From Leptospira kobayashii (GTDB lineage: Bacteria; Spirochaetota; Leptospiria; Leptospirales; Leptospiraceae): a stretch of 64,000 bases of DNA. The notes beneath the pieces were generated by a model. That model did no database searches and was not told the origin of the DNA. It saw only the letters and a program-made list of their open reading frames with translations. The stretch is from contig NZ_AP025028.1 of NCBI RefSeq assembly GCF_003114835.2, forward strand, positions 866,001-930,000. The letters are read 5' to 3'. A program made the position numbers and the translations under genes. Positions 43,936 to 52,223 of this stretch are shown here, piece after piece. Position 1 is the stretch's first letter; each line of letters opens with the position of its first letter.

Positions 43936-44126
43936 GCAAAGGTAGGAAGTTCTTTTTCTTTCCTCCCGGCGGTTTTGCTCGATCGGGAATCGGTTGGGAA
44001 GGATTTTCATATTTGCAACTTCGGAAAAAGCAAATTTTTTCCAAAAACCGTATCAAAAACATTTGAGTCTTATTAATTTTTATTGGAGGATGGCAAGGAA
44101 ATTCTCCCTTTAGGAAAAGAGGCTCT

Positions 44127-46451
44127 ATGTCCAACAAAGAATCTAAATCACTCTCGATATTAGATTATATCATCTTATTTTTCGCTGTAATCGGTTCCGG
44201 TGGAGTGATAACGTCTGTTATTCTTGCCGGCTGGGAATACGAATACAGTTTCCTTTTGGGGGGAATGGCGATACTCCTTGCCAGTTCCTATTTCGTTTAC
44301 AAAACCATTGACAAGGTTTCTTCCGACAAGCAAAAGTCAGGCGCACTTTGGTTGTCCTATGTGATTGCCATGTTTATGTATACATTGGTCAATACATTTC
44401 AACCGTTGAAGGATTTGGAGGAAAATTCGATCTCCACTCGTTTTCAGTTCTTGCGAGGTTCCACTACAAAGTCTGAAAAAGAAGGCGATACGGGAAGGAT
44501 CGAATACATCGCTTACCAACCACCAGCTAAGGCGCGTAAGGATATCAATATCATCGGTATTACTACCGAATCTTTGGAGAGATTGCAAGGTACTTGGCCT
44601 CTCCCTTGGAAATACTATGCAAATATCATTGAAACTTTCAAAGACACGAACAACATTCTGATGTTCGATATTTTCTTCGTCGACTATAAGCCGGGTCAGA
44701 CGGAGGAGATGGCGGAAGCGCTTAAGAAAAACAGGAATGTACTCTTTGACTACCCTATGGAAACCAGTTCCGAGTCCAAGGAAGCGGTTCTCAATTTGGA
44801 AAAGAGAATCGACGTACTCAGAAAGTTCAAATTTAAGAATGTGATAGATGAAGGGGATTTTATCTCCTGGGTAAAATTTCCACAACCTCCGATCGAACCG
44901 ATAGGGGAATTGTCGTCTGGTCTTGGTTTTGCGAACGTAAAAAAAGACGAATCGGGGCTCAACCGCAAAATGCCTCTCGTTGCAAAAGTCCGTAACTCAG
45001 GCAAGGATAGGGAAACGGAATACTTTCCTTCGATCGATTTACTGATCGTATGCCAATATTTGGGGATTGATGTAACGCGTGATGTGGAAGTCAATATGGG
45101 TAAGTACATCAAACTTTCCAATATTCCCAAAAAGATCATAAAAGAATTCAACCGCAAAACTCTTAAGATGGAAGAACATGATATCATGGCTTCTCCGAAC
45201 GAAAACAGAGAGATAGTGATTCCTATCGACTATGAAGGTCAGATGGAAATCAATTTTGTGGGAGGTCGTTACTCTTTCAAACAAAATGAAATTTTCGAAG
45301 TCACAAACGATTGGGATTCCGATTTGCTCGCGTCCAACCAAATCGACAATCAGATCTTTTTGGTCGCAATGTACTATGCAACCGGTCGGGGAGCTTCTAA
45401 AGATACGCATCTTTCTCCCTTCGGAGATATGTCGGGGATTGAACACCACGCTCATGCCATCAATACAATCTTGAACCAGGATTTTATGGCCTCAGTTCCG
45501 AACTGGGCGATCTTTCTGATCTATATCGGCTTGGGTTTGATGATCGGATTCTTGCAACCTCGTGTGAAAACCCATTGGGGATTTGCCATTATGCTCACGC
45601 AGTTGCTTTTGTACGGTGTGATTGCTCTGTATATTTTTCAAGAATTCAACCTAATCACCGTTTTACCGTCTGTTACCATCGAGCAGATCGTAGTATTTAT
45701 TGCGATCATCGGATTTAGAATTTTAACGGAAGAAGAAAACGTAAAATACATCCGTCAGACTTTCTCCAAATTCGTATCCAAAGATGTTGTGGATGAGTTA
45801 TTGAAACACCCCGACAATCTAGCATTAGGTGGTTCGAAAAGGGAGATCACTATCTTTTTCTCGGATGTGAGGGGATTTACAACGATTTCGGAAGCTCTCG
45901 GTCCGGAAGATTTGGTGAAATTACTCAATGAATATTTATCAGCAATGACGGATCTTATCATTGAATACAAAGGCACGATTGATAAGTATATGGGGGATGC
46001 GATTATGGCTTTCTGGGGAGCTCCCGTTCCTTTGGAAGACCATGCATATTACGCTTGTGTTGCCGCTCTCGCTCAATTGGAGCATTTGAAAGTTCTCCAA
46101 AAAATTTGGGCGGAACGAAACGTACCTGTGATCGATATCGGAATCGGATTGAATTCAGGTCCAGCCGTAGTAGGAAATATGGGATCTTCCCACAGGATGG
46201 AATACACCTGTATGGGAGACACGATCAATTTAGGTTCTCGTTTGGAAGGTTCCAACAAGATGTACGGAACCAATGTGATCATTTCCGAATACACATACGA
46301 AAAGGTAAAAGACAGAGTAGTGGCTCGAGAGCTGGATTTGGTGCGGGTAAAGGGAAAAACCCAACCTGTTCGGATTTACGAATTGCTTGGAATCACAAAC
46401 CCAGAAGATATGGAAAAAATGAAGCGACCACTTCAAAGGGCTGCCTCATGA
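44127..46451 (+). CDS. CHASE2-domain class III adenylate/guanylate cyclase
   Basis: A 774-residue membrane cyclase. Two N-terminal TM helices are followed by an extracytoplasmic CHASE2 sensor (about residues 120-445, with INIIGITTESLERL and ILMFDIFFVDYKPG) and three TM helices (450-535). The catalytic domain (570-760) has IFFSDVRGFTTISE and TIDKYMGDAIMAFWGAP with both metal-binding Asp, and ends with MEYTCMGDTINLGSRL. The Asp-Thr-Ile-Asn segment is the transition-state Asn region. Substrate ATP is likely. It could supply cAMP to the cNMP-SpoIIE protein at 12811. dxs follows after seven bases. Confidence 0.92.
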   Translation: MSNKESKSLSILDYIILFFAVIGSGGVITSVILAGWEYEYSFLLGGMAILLASSYFVYKTIDKVSSDKQKSGALWLSYVIAMFMYTLVNTFQPLKDLEENSISTRFQFLRGSTTKSEKEGDTGRIEYIAYQPPAKARKDINIIGITTESLERLQGTWPLPWKYYANIIETFKDTNNILMFDIFFVDYKPGQTEEMAEALKKNRNVLFDYPMETSSESKEAVLNLEKRIDVLRKFKFKNVIDEGDFISWVKFPQPPIEPIGELSSGLGFANVKKDESGLNRKMPLVAKVRNSGKDRETEYFPSIDLLIVCQYLGIDVTRDVEVNMGKYIKLSNIPKKIIKEFNRKTLKMEEHDIMASPNENREIVIPIDYEGQMEINFVGGRYSFKQNEIFEVTNDWDSDLLASNQIDNQIFLVAMYYATGRGASKDTHLSPFGDMSGIEHHAHAINTILNQDFMASVPNWAIFLIYIGLGLMIGFLQPRVKTHWGFAIMLTQLLLYGVIALYIFQEFNLITVLPSVTIEQIVVFIAIIGFRILTEEENVKYIRQTFSKFVSKDVVDELLKHPDNLALGGSKREITIFFSDVRGFTTISEALGPEDLVKLLNEYLSAMTDLIIEYKGTIDKYMGDAIMAFWGAPVPLEDHAYYACVAALAQLEHLKVLQKIWAERNVPVIDIGIGLNSGPAVVGNMGSSHRMEYTCMGDTINLGSRLEGSNKMYGTNVIISEYTYEKVKDRVVARELDLVRVKGKTQPVRIYELLGITNPEDMEKMKRPLQRAAS

Positions 46452-46458
46452 AAAAAGA

Positions 46459-48342
46459 ATGTCTTTATACCCTTATCTCGACCAGATCCAAACACCAGAA
46501 GATCTAAGAAAACTCAAGATTTCCGACCTCCCCGCAGTCTGCAAAGACTTGCGGGAATTTATCATCGACACCCTTGCGGGAGTCGGTGGTCATTTTGCAA
46601 GCAACCTGGGAGTGGTAGAACTTACAGTTGCCCTCCATTATGCGTTTCAGACCCCGAGAGACCGATTGATCTGGGATGTGGGACACCAAACTTACCCTCA
46701 CAAAATTCTGACGGGTCGAAAAGACGAACTCCATACTGTTCGAAAATGGGGAGGACTTTCCGGATTCCCAAAACGGGAAGAATCGGTTTACGATTTGTAC
46801 AACACCGGCCATGCAGGAACATCCGTGTCACAGGCATTAGGTGAAGCATGCGCTCGTGATTTGGTGGGAGAAACTTACAAAGTAGTATCCGTCATCGGAG
46901 ACGCATCCATCGCAACGGGAATGGCATTGGAAGCGATGAACCATGGCGGTCATGTAAAGCCGGATATGCTCGTCATCCTGAACGACAATTATATGTCGAT
47001 TTCCAAAAACGTAGGATCGATTTCCAATTATCTGAACAATATCATCACTTCTCAGATTTATAATAAATGGAAAACCGTGTTTTATCAGTTTTTAAAATGG
47101 TTGCCTCTCATCGGGCCGGCTTTGGAAGCAGCGGCGCATAACATGGAATCTTCGATCAAACATTTTATGCTTCGCCCGGGCGGGCTTTTTGAAGACCTGG
47201 GATTCAATTATTACGGACCGATTGACGGGCATGATGTGGAAAGAACCGTTCAAATGCTCGGAAATGTAGCCAAGATCAAAGGTCCTGTTTTACTCCATGT
47301 ATTGACTCAAAAAGGAAAGGGTTATAAGCCCGCCGAAGTGGACCCGATCAAATACCACGGAGTCACACCTTTTAATAAGAAAGACGGAAAGATGGCATCT
47401 TCCGATTCCAACAAGATTGGTCTTTCTAAGATAGTCGGACGAACCCTTATGGATCTGACTGCAAAAAATTCGAATATAGCCGTCATTACGCCTGCGATGA
47501 TCGAAGGAAGCGGGCTTCGGGAATACCAGGAAGCCTATCCGAAACATACCTTTGACGTAGGAATCGCCGAACAACACTCAGTCGCTTTTGCCGGTGCCAT
47601 GACAAACGGCGGAGTGATTCCTTATATGTGCATTTATTCTACTTTTTTAACCCGTGGAATGGACCAACTGGTGGAAGATGTGTCCCTCATGAATCTTCCC
47701 GTACGTTTTGTAATCGATCGGGCGGGTATCGTGGGAGCGGATGGAGAAACCCACCAAGGTCTTTCCGACTTGGGATATCTGGCAGGACTTCCCAATATGA
47801 GTATTCTAGTCCCCAGTTCCGCACAAGACATCATAGATTCCCTTCATTTTATGAAAGACCATTCCGGCGGTCCGATAGCGATTCGTTTTCCGAAAGAAAA
47901 CGGGGATTTACGGGAGTTGAAATTCGAAACCCCTGGTGCGATCCAAAAAGGAAAAACCAGGGTTTTGTCAAAAGGAAACGATGTACTTTTGATTTCCGTA
48001 GGCTCGATGTTATCCATTTCCAAACAAGTGAAGGAAAAACTGGAACAAGCGGGAAAAAAAGTCGGTTTGATCGATCTTTTCTGGCTCCGCCCTTTCGATA
48101 AGGAAACCATTGAGCAAATATTAGGTGAAGTTTCCCGCTTCGCCATTATAGACGAAAGTTACGTTCATTCGGGAGCGTCCGGTTATTTATTGAATGAAAT
48201 CGACCCGAAATACCTTTCCAAGTTTTTGAAAACCTTTGCATTGCCTTTGGAGCCGATCCACCACGGAGAAAGATCGCAAGTACTGGCGCATTACCAGCTC
48301 GATCCGGAAGGGATTACGAAAGAAATAATTCGTCTTATTTAA
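46459..48342 (+). CDS. dxs: 1-deoxy-D-xylulose-5-phosphate synthase
   Basis: First enzyme of the MEP isoprenoid pathway, thiamine-diphosphate dependent. Motifs: GHFASNLGVVELTVAL, WDVGHQTYPHKILTGR, the TPP-binding GDASIATGMALEAMN followed by LNDN, and FDVGIAEQHSVAFAGAM with the catalytic Glu. 627 residues, normal. It lies seven bases after the cyclase gene, an unusual partner. dxr is encoded about 20 kb upstream in the window. Confidence 0.97.
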   Translation: MSLYPYLDQIQTPEDLRKLKISDLPAVCKDLREFIIDTLAGVGGHFASNLGVVELTVALHYAFQTPRDRLIWDVGHQTYPHKILTGRKDELHTVRKWGGLSGFPKREESVYDLYNTGHAGTSVSQALGEACARDLVGETYKVVSVIGDASIATGMALEAMNHGGHVKPDMLVILNDNYMSISKNVGSISNYLNNIITSQIYNKWKTVFYQFLKWLPLIGPALEAAAHNMESSIKHFMLRPGGLFEDLGFNYYGPIDGHDVERTVQMLGNVAKIKGPVLLHVLTQKGKGYKPAEVDPIKYHGVTPFNKKDGKMASSDSNKIGLSKIVGRTLMDLTAKNSNIAVITPAMIEGSGLREYQEAYPKHTFDVGIAEQHSVAFAGAMTNGGVIPYMCIYSTFLTRGMDQLVEDVSLMNLPVRFVIDRAGIVGADGETHQGLSDLGYLAGLPNMSILVPSSAQDIIDSLHFMKDHSGGPIAIRFPKENGDLRELKFETPGAIQKGKTRVLSKGNDVLLISVGSMLSISKQVKEKLEQAGKKVGLIDLFWLRPFDKETIEQILGEVSRFAIIDESYVHSGASGYLLNEIDPKYLSKFLKTFALPLEPIHHGERSQVLAHYQLDPEGITKEIIRLI

Positions 48343-48404
48343 AATAAGTTTTCAAGGAGATGGCTTACGTCTTCCGAAAATGAAAGAAAACAACGAGGAT
48401 ATCT

Positions 48405-48896
48405 TTGTCTTCCAACTCATTACAAGCCCAACTTGACCTTGCAAAACAATTCTTTCGGATCGGTGATTTAGACCGTGCGGAATACCATACTCGTGCCTTT
48501 CTGGAAATGAACGAGAATGAAGAGGCGTACTTTTACCTTGGGCTGATCCAAAATTCCCAAAACAAATGGGACGAAGCACTTATTTCCTATTATAAAGCCG
48601 TATCGATCAATCATGATTACGGAAACCCTTGTAATGAAATCGGAGTTTTGTTGCTTCGTATGGGTAAAGACAAAGAAGCGATCTATTGGCTGAAAAAATC
48701 GGTTCGTTGCGCGCAAAATGACGCTCCTCATATTTCTTTTTTCAATCTGGCAACTCTTTACAAACTTTGGAACAGACCCGAACGTTCTTTGCAATATTTA
48801 CACAAAGCAATGGAGATCAAAAAGGATTTTCCGGAAGCCTGGAAAATGTGGGATGAACTCAAAAAAGATAAAAACGAGTCGACTAACGCTAGTTAG
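48405..48896 (+). CDS. TPR-repeat protein
   Basis: A 163-residue cytoplasmic protein built from four tetratricopeptide-like repeats (QFFRIGDLDRAEYHTRAFLE, NKWDEALISYYKAVSINHDY, MGKDKEAIYWLKKSVRCAQN and NRPERSLQYLHKAMEIKKDF). No signal peptide. TTG start with GAGG ten bases upstream. A terminator-like hairpin follows its stop. Partner unknown. Confidence 0.82.
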   Translation: MSSNSLQAQLDLAKQFFRIGDLDRAEYHTRAFLEMNENEEAYFYLGLIQNSQNKWDEALISYYKAVSINHDYGNPCNEIGVLLLRMGKDKEAIYWLKKSVRCAQNDAPHISFFNLATLYKLWNRPERSLQYLHKAMEIKKDFPEAWKMWDELKKDKNESTNAS

Positions 48897-48909
48897 TTCC
48901 AAAAGGAAG

Positions 48910-48946
48910 GGCTTTGGAAGTTCAAGTTCCAAGGCCTTTATTATTT
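48910..48946 (+). terminator. rho-independent terminator after the TPR gene
   Basis: GGCTTTGGAA (48910-48919) pairs with TTCCAAGGCC (48927-48936), with one G-T wobble, a seven-base loop and a TTTATTATTT tail. It ends four bases before the ATG of the next gene, which argues against starts further upstream. Confidence 0.75.
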
Positions 48947-48949
48947 AGA

Positions 48950-49924
48950 ATGCCCGAATTTGCCGTCTTTTCCGATACAGATCTTCCTCCTTCGGCGAAA
49001 GACCTTCTGCAAAACTCCCTTTTCCCTCATAAAATCATCCTTCCTTCCAACCCCTCTCTTTCTCTTTTGACAAATGCGGATTCCGATCCTGGTTTTCTTT
49101 TCGCGGATATAGCTTTCGGACAACCTAACATAAACGATATTTTGAATTCAAAAAAATTGAAATGGATCCAAATCAGTTCCGCCGGATTTACACGTTATGA
49201 CACTGAGGATTTTCGTAACGAGATGAAGGAGAGAGGTATCATTGTTACAAATAGTTCATCTGTATTTACGGAACCTTGCGTGGAACATGTGTTTGCCTTT
49301 ATGCTTGCTTCCGCTAGAAATCTACCTGATGCCTTGAATGCCAGAATCAAAAATGCCGATCCGGAGTGGCCTCGTTTTCGTCATGAATCCAAATTACTGA
49401 CGGGTCAAAATGTTTTAATCTTGGGATACGGTTCCATCGCCATCCGCCTCGTGGAAGTTTTAAAACCGTTTCGAATGAAAATCACAGGGATGCGCAGAAA
49501 GAAAAGAGGAGATGAATCCATTCCGATCATAGGTTCGGAAGATTTGCCGAAGGCTCTCCGGGAAGCGGATCATATCATCAATATCCTCCCCGACAATTTG
49601 GATTCGAAATATTATTTCAATTCGGATCGTTTTCGGGACTGCAAACAAGGTGCAGTATTTTATAATATAGGTCGAGGTGCAACGGTGGACCAAGTCGCAT
49701 TGTACGAATCTTTACGATCGAATCATTTGGCGGCCGCTTGGTTGGATGTGACCGAACCGGAACCTTTGAGTGAAGACCATCCTCTTCGCAGTTTGAAAAA
49801 TTGTTTCATCACTCCTCATGTGGCAGGAGGATACCAGGAAGAATTCACCGACTTGGTTCGTCATTTTTTAGAAAACTTCCGCCGCTTTCAAAAAGGGGAA
49901 AACCTGCTCGACCGGATTATGTAA
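48950..49924 (+). CDS. D-isomer-specific 2-hydroxyacid dehydrogenase family protein
   Basis: A 324-residue NAD-dependent enzyme. The cofactor motif is VLILGYGSIAIRLVEVL, a variant of GxGxxG. The substrate and catalytic segments are ISSAGFTRYD, NIGRGATVDQ with the Arg region, LDVTEPEPLSEDHPL with the Glu, and ITPHVAGGYQEE with the His. It resembles the glyoxylate/hydroxypyruvate reductase branch. I use ATG 48950 because a longer frame would begin in the terminator hairpin. Substrate unknown. Confidence 0.87.
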   Translation: MPEFAVFSDTDLPPSAKDLLQNSLFPHKIILPSNPSLSLLTNADSDPGFLFADIAFGQPNINDILNSKKLKWIQISSAGFTRYDTEDFRNEMKERGIIVTNSSSVFTEPCVEHVFAFMLASARNLPDALNARIKNADPEWPRFRHESKLLTGQNVLILGYGSIAIRLVEVLKPFRMKITGMRRKKRGDESIPIIGSEDLPKALREADHIINILPDNLDSKYYFNSDRFRDCKQGAVFYNIGRGATVDQVALYESLRSNHLAAAWLDVTEPEPLSEDHPLRSLKNCFITPHVAGGYQEEFTDLVRHFLENFRRFQKGENLLDRIM

Positions 49925-49970
49925 AGAAAACAATTTCAGTCGATCTAAGGCTTAATTTGGAGACTGAACT

Positions 49971-50468
49971 TCAGATATAATCTTTCGGCAAAGGAACTTC
50001 GATTGTTTCGGGATAGATCGGAATTTCCATATGCAAATCTCCGACTTTTAAAAACGATTTTTCTCCTTCTTCCACAAAAAATTCCGCAAAATCGGTGGCG
50101 GCATTCCAATTGAATCTATATTTGATTTTATCCTGAACGGGATTAATTCCTATGAGATTACCATTATCTGTTTGATAAATTTCTATTGCGGAGAACGGAA
50201 AAACTTTTCCGTCATCTGCATAAAATTTTAATTCCGAGTTATCCAGAATAACTTTTGTTATATGGCATGGATATCCGTTTAAAGTCAAATAACCGTTTTC
50301 CCGTAACTCTCCGAAAACATTTTCAATATAAACTCCCTTTTCATTTTGATGGAGATTTGCGCGGAAATATTTGAGAATGTCTTCTTGGGTGATTTCGGTT
50401 TCTCTAAATATCCATCTGTCGTGCGCGTCGATGATAATTTCCGAATCAAATTTGCGTGGATCAGACAT
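49971..50468 (-). CDS. DUF1285-like protein
   Basis: A 165-residue soluble, beta-rich protein. The opening part IIIDAHDRWIFRETEITQED has the D-x-x-W-x-x-x-x-x-x-I pattern of DUF1285 proteins, and GYLTLNGYPCHITKVILDNS further on fits too. Function of the family is not established. Four bases separate its start from the upstream minus-strand lipoprotein gene, so the two are probably co-expressed. Confidence 0.65.
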   Translation of the reverse strand: MSDPRKFDSEIIIDAHDRWIFRETEITQEDILKYFRANLHQNEKGVYIENVFGELRENGYLTLNGYPCHITKVILDNSELKFYADDGKVFPFSAIEIYQTDNGNLIGINPVQDKIKYRFNWNAATDFAEFFVEEGEKSFLKVGDLHMEIPIYPETIEVPLPKDYI

Positions 50469-50471
50469 GTC

Positions 50472-50888
50472 TTAGTTTCCTTGCTTATAGCGAAAAGCAT
50501 ATCCCCGAAAGATGGGAACCTGGTCTTGGTATTCATAGGCATGTGTGGTATGCCCTCGTGCGTCCATGGTTTGAAACGAGAGAGCTTCTACGGAATGTTT
50601 TTTTCTGGAAACGATCCAAACACCGTCCATTTTTCTTTCCCACATTGCTTTTTTCAGGTATGATTTTACATCATCCCAAGAGGCCTCATTTTGGTTCCTA
50701 AGAACCACTTCTCCCAATATTTGGAAGGATTTTTCCGGTCTTTCCTGAAGGATTTCTACTTCTTCCCAAGAGGCTTTCTTGTATCTGGAATAGTGCAAGG
50801 TGTATTCCGGCTCGGGGATGAATTCCAGTGTCGTTGAACAACTGAAAAGAGAAAGAAGGAGGACAAAATGTTTAAATTTCATAAGCAT
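50472..50888 (-). CDS. small lipoprotein of unknown function
   Basis: A 138-residue exported protein: the signal ends LLLSLFSC, with Cys17 as the lipidation site. The mature part includes ASWEEVEILQERPEKSFQIL and a second similar segment, ASWDDVKSYLKKAMWERKMD. The layout (ILGEVVLRN, then a helix, then DGVWIVSRKK) resembles small periplasmic sensor-type lipoproteins. AAGGA lies six bases before the ATG. Pairs with the DUF1285-like gene. No homology claimed. Confidence 0.7.
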   Translation of the reverse strand: MLMKFKHFVLLLSLFSCSTTLEFIPEPEYTLHYSRYKKASWEEVEILQERPEKSFQILGEVVLRNQNEASWDDVKSYLKKAMWERKMDGVWIVSRKKHSVEALSFQTMDARGHTTHAYEYQDQVPIFRGYAFRYKQGN

Positions 50889-50972
50889 TCTTATTCCTTA
50901 GACAAAAATTGCTATACATCGGTATAAAAACCTTAGGATGAACAAAGTTAGATATATAGGCATTTTCCATTC

Positions 50973-51659
50973 ATGGAAGAAACAGATTTAGGGAAAAGAA
51001 AAAGAGAAAACGTCTTAAAAATTGGATTCGCCACTTTGGACGAGATAGAAGACAAAGTGAAGGCATTCCGTGTAATGAACCAGAATGCCGTTAAAAAACG
51101 CTATCTCATCACAAGGGATCCGATCTCGGACAGTTCCGGCAAGGTTTTATTGCAAAAAGCCCAAGAGATCGATGTTTCCGCAGCAAAACTTCTCAGGCGC
51201 CATTTTAAAGGTGTTGATATGTTCAAGGTTTTTCAACCTGACGAAGGTTTGGTGATCATTTCGGACATGTCTACCATGGAAGGAGTTTCCTTTTCCATGG
51301 ATATTGTGACTCAGATCATGAACTTGGGTGGCGGTGCTTACGAAGGATTCATTGACCGGGTGGATAGTTTTGAAGATTTCATCGGTCTTTTAAAAAAGAA
51401 CCTTTTCCCTCGAATGATCATTGTTGGTTATCTCCCGAAAGAGAAAATCCAAAACGAAATCATCAATTTTGTAAAAGTCAAACGCTTGGACAATTACCTC
51501 CGTGCTTTGGAACTCACTCATACTGTTTTTAAACCCACCGCATATTTCCCGAAAATCAAACAAGTGAACATCTCTCAAGAAGATCCCAAATCCTGGGGAA
51601 GATTCGTAGTCGAGATCGTTCGCGAATACACAAGACCTTATTTCGTAGAAGAAGTTTAA
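50973..51659 (+). CDS. conserved-looking protein of unknown function
   Basis: A 228-residue soluble protein with no motif I recognise. Visible features: a basic N-terminus ([20 protein letters not shown]), a Met-rich central part ([20 protein letters not shown]) and a repeated pattern of helix and strand up to the C-terminus. No signal or TM segment. Normal codon use and a long clean frame support a real gene. It lies alone, diverging from the lipoprotein pair. Confidence 0.7.
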   Translation: MEETDLGKRKRENVLKIGFATLDEIEDKVKAFRVMNQNAVKKRYLITRDPISDSSGKVLLQKAQEIDVSAAKLLRRHFKGVDMFKVFQPDEGLVIISDMSTMEGVSFSMDIVTQIMNLGGGAYEGFIDRVDSFEDFIGLLKKNLFPRMIIVGYLPKEKIQNEIINFVKVKRLDNYLRALELTHTVFKPTAYFPKIKQVNISQEDPKSWGRFVVEIVREYTRPYFVEEV

Positions 51660-52048
51660 GCGTTTCGCATATCACGCTCTTTTTCGCGGAACATCCTGTT
51701 CCGACGAAAAAGCTTCGGCCATCGTGGCCTTCGCCACCGCGAGATACACTCCACTTGTTTTGAAAAAGCATAATATTAGTTAGTCGGCATGTGCCGCGAG
51801 CCAAGCTCCGCTTGCTTTTAAAGATAGAATTTCGCCACCGCGAGATACGCTGCGCTTGTTGTGGGCGCCTCGGATGTGTTAGATGGAGTGCGAATTCGTT
51901 TAAAACCCCGACCGGGCTCTTTTGCGACTCCGCCGATCGCGGCTCCGGTCCTTCGGACGACGACCTGTCGGTCGCCTCGCGCCGATCCCTGGCGCTTGAT
52001 AAGTAGGATAAAGTGAAAAGTGAGAAATTTGGATGCGCTCACTAACTT
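51660..52048. repeat. GC-rich intergenic patch with an 18-base direct repeat
   Basis: The gap 51660-52223 has no credible gene. TTCGCCACCGCGAGATAC occurs at 51730-51747 and again at 51831-51848, and the flanks are similar as well. Between 51900 and 52010 is a palindrome-rich, GC-rich stretch unlike the neighbouring coding DNA. Short palindromes such as GGAACA-TCC-TGTTCC (51691 area) are also present. Confidence 0.6.
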
Positions 52049-52178
52049 GCAAAAAGGCGAACATTTTGAGAAATTTTTTTGAAGAATCAGGTTTGGAATT
52101 GTGAGAACAGCGGTTTTATGTTAGGTGGGAAACGGCAGCCCACGAGCCACACCCCCCAACCCTAAACAGGGCGGGGGA
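52049..52178 (+). repeat. dispersed structured intergenic repeat, copy C
   Basis: Shares the head GCAAAAAGGCGAAC with copies A and B, and the closing GGGCGGGG box. The hairpin part has diverged (TTAGGTGGG and CCCCCCAACC instead of TTGGGTGG/CCACCCAA). It is the most degenerate copy and lies just downstream of the 842-residue minus-strand gene. Confidence 0.6.
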
Positions 52179-52223
52179 TTTTAATATTCCGCGCGGAACA
52201 TTATGTCTCCTCACTTAAATTCT

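Noticed and set aside
51791..52006. 71-codon plus-strand frame in the GC-rich patch
   Set aside because: Arg/Ser-rich sequence produced by GC-rich repeats, without start signal. Long frames are expected by chance in such DNA.
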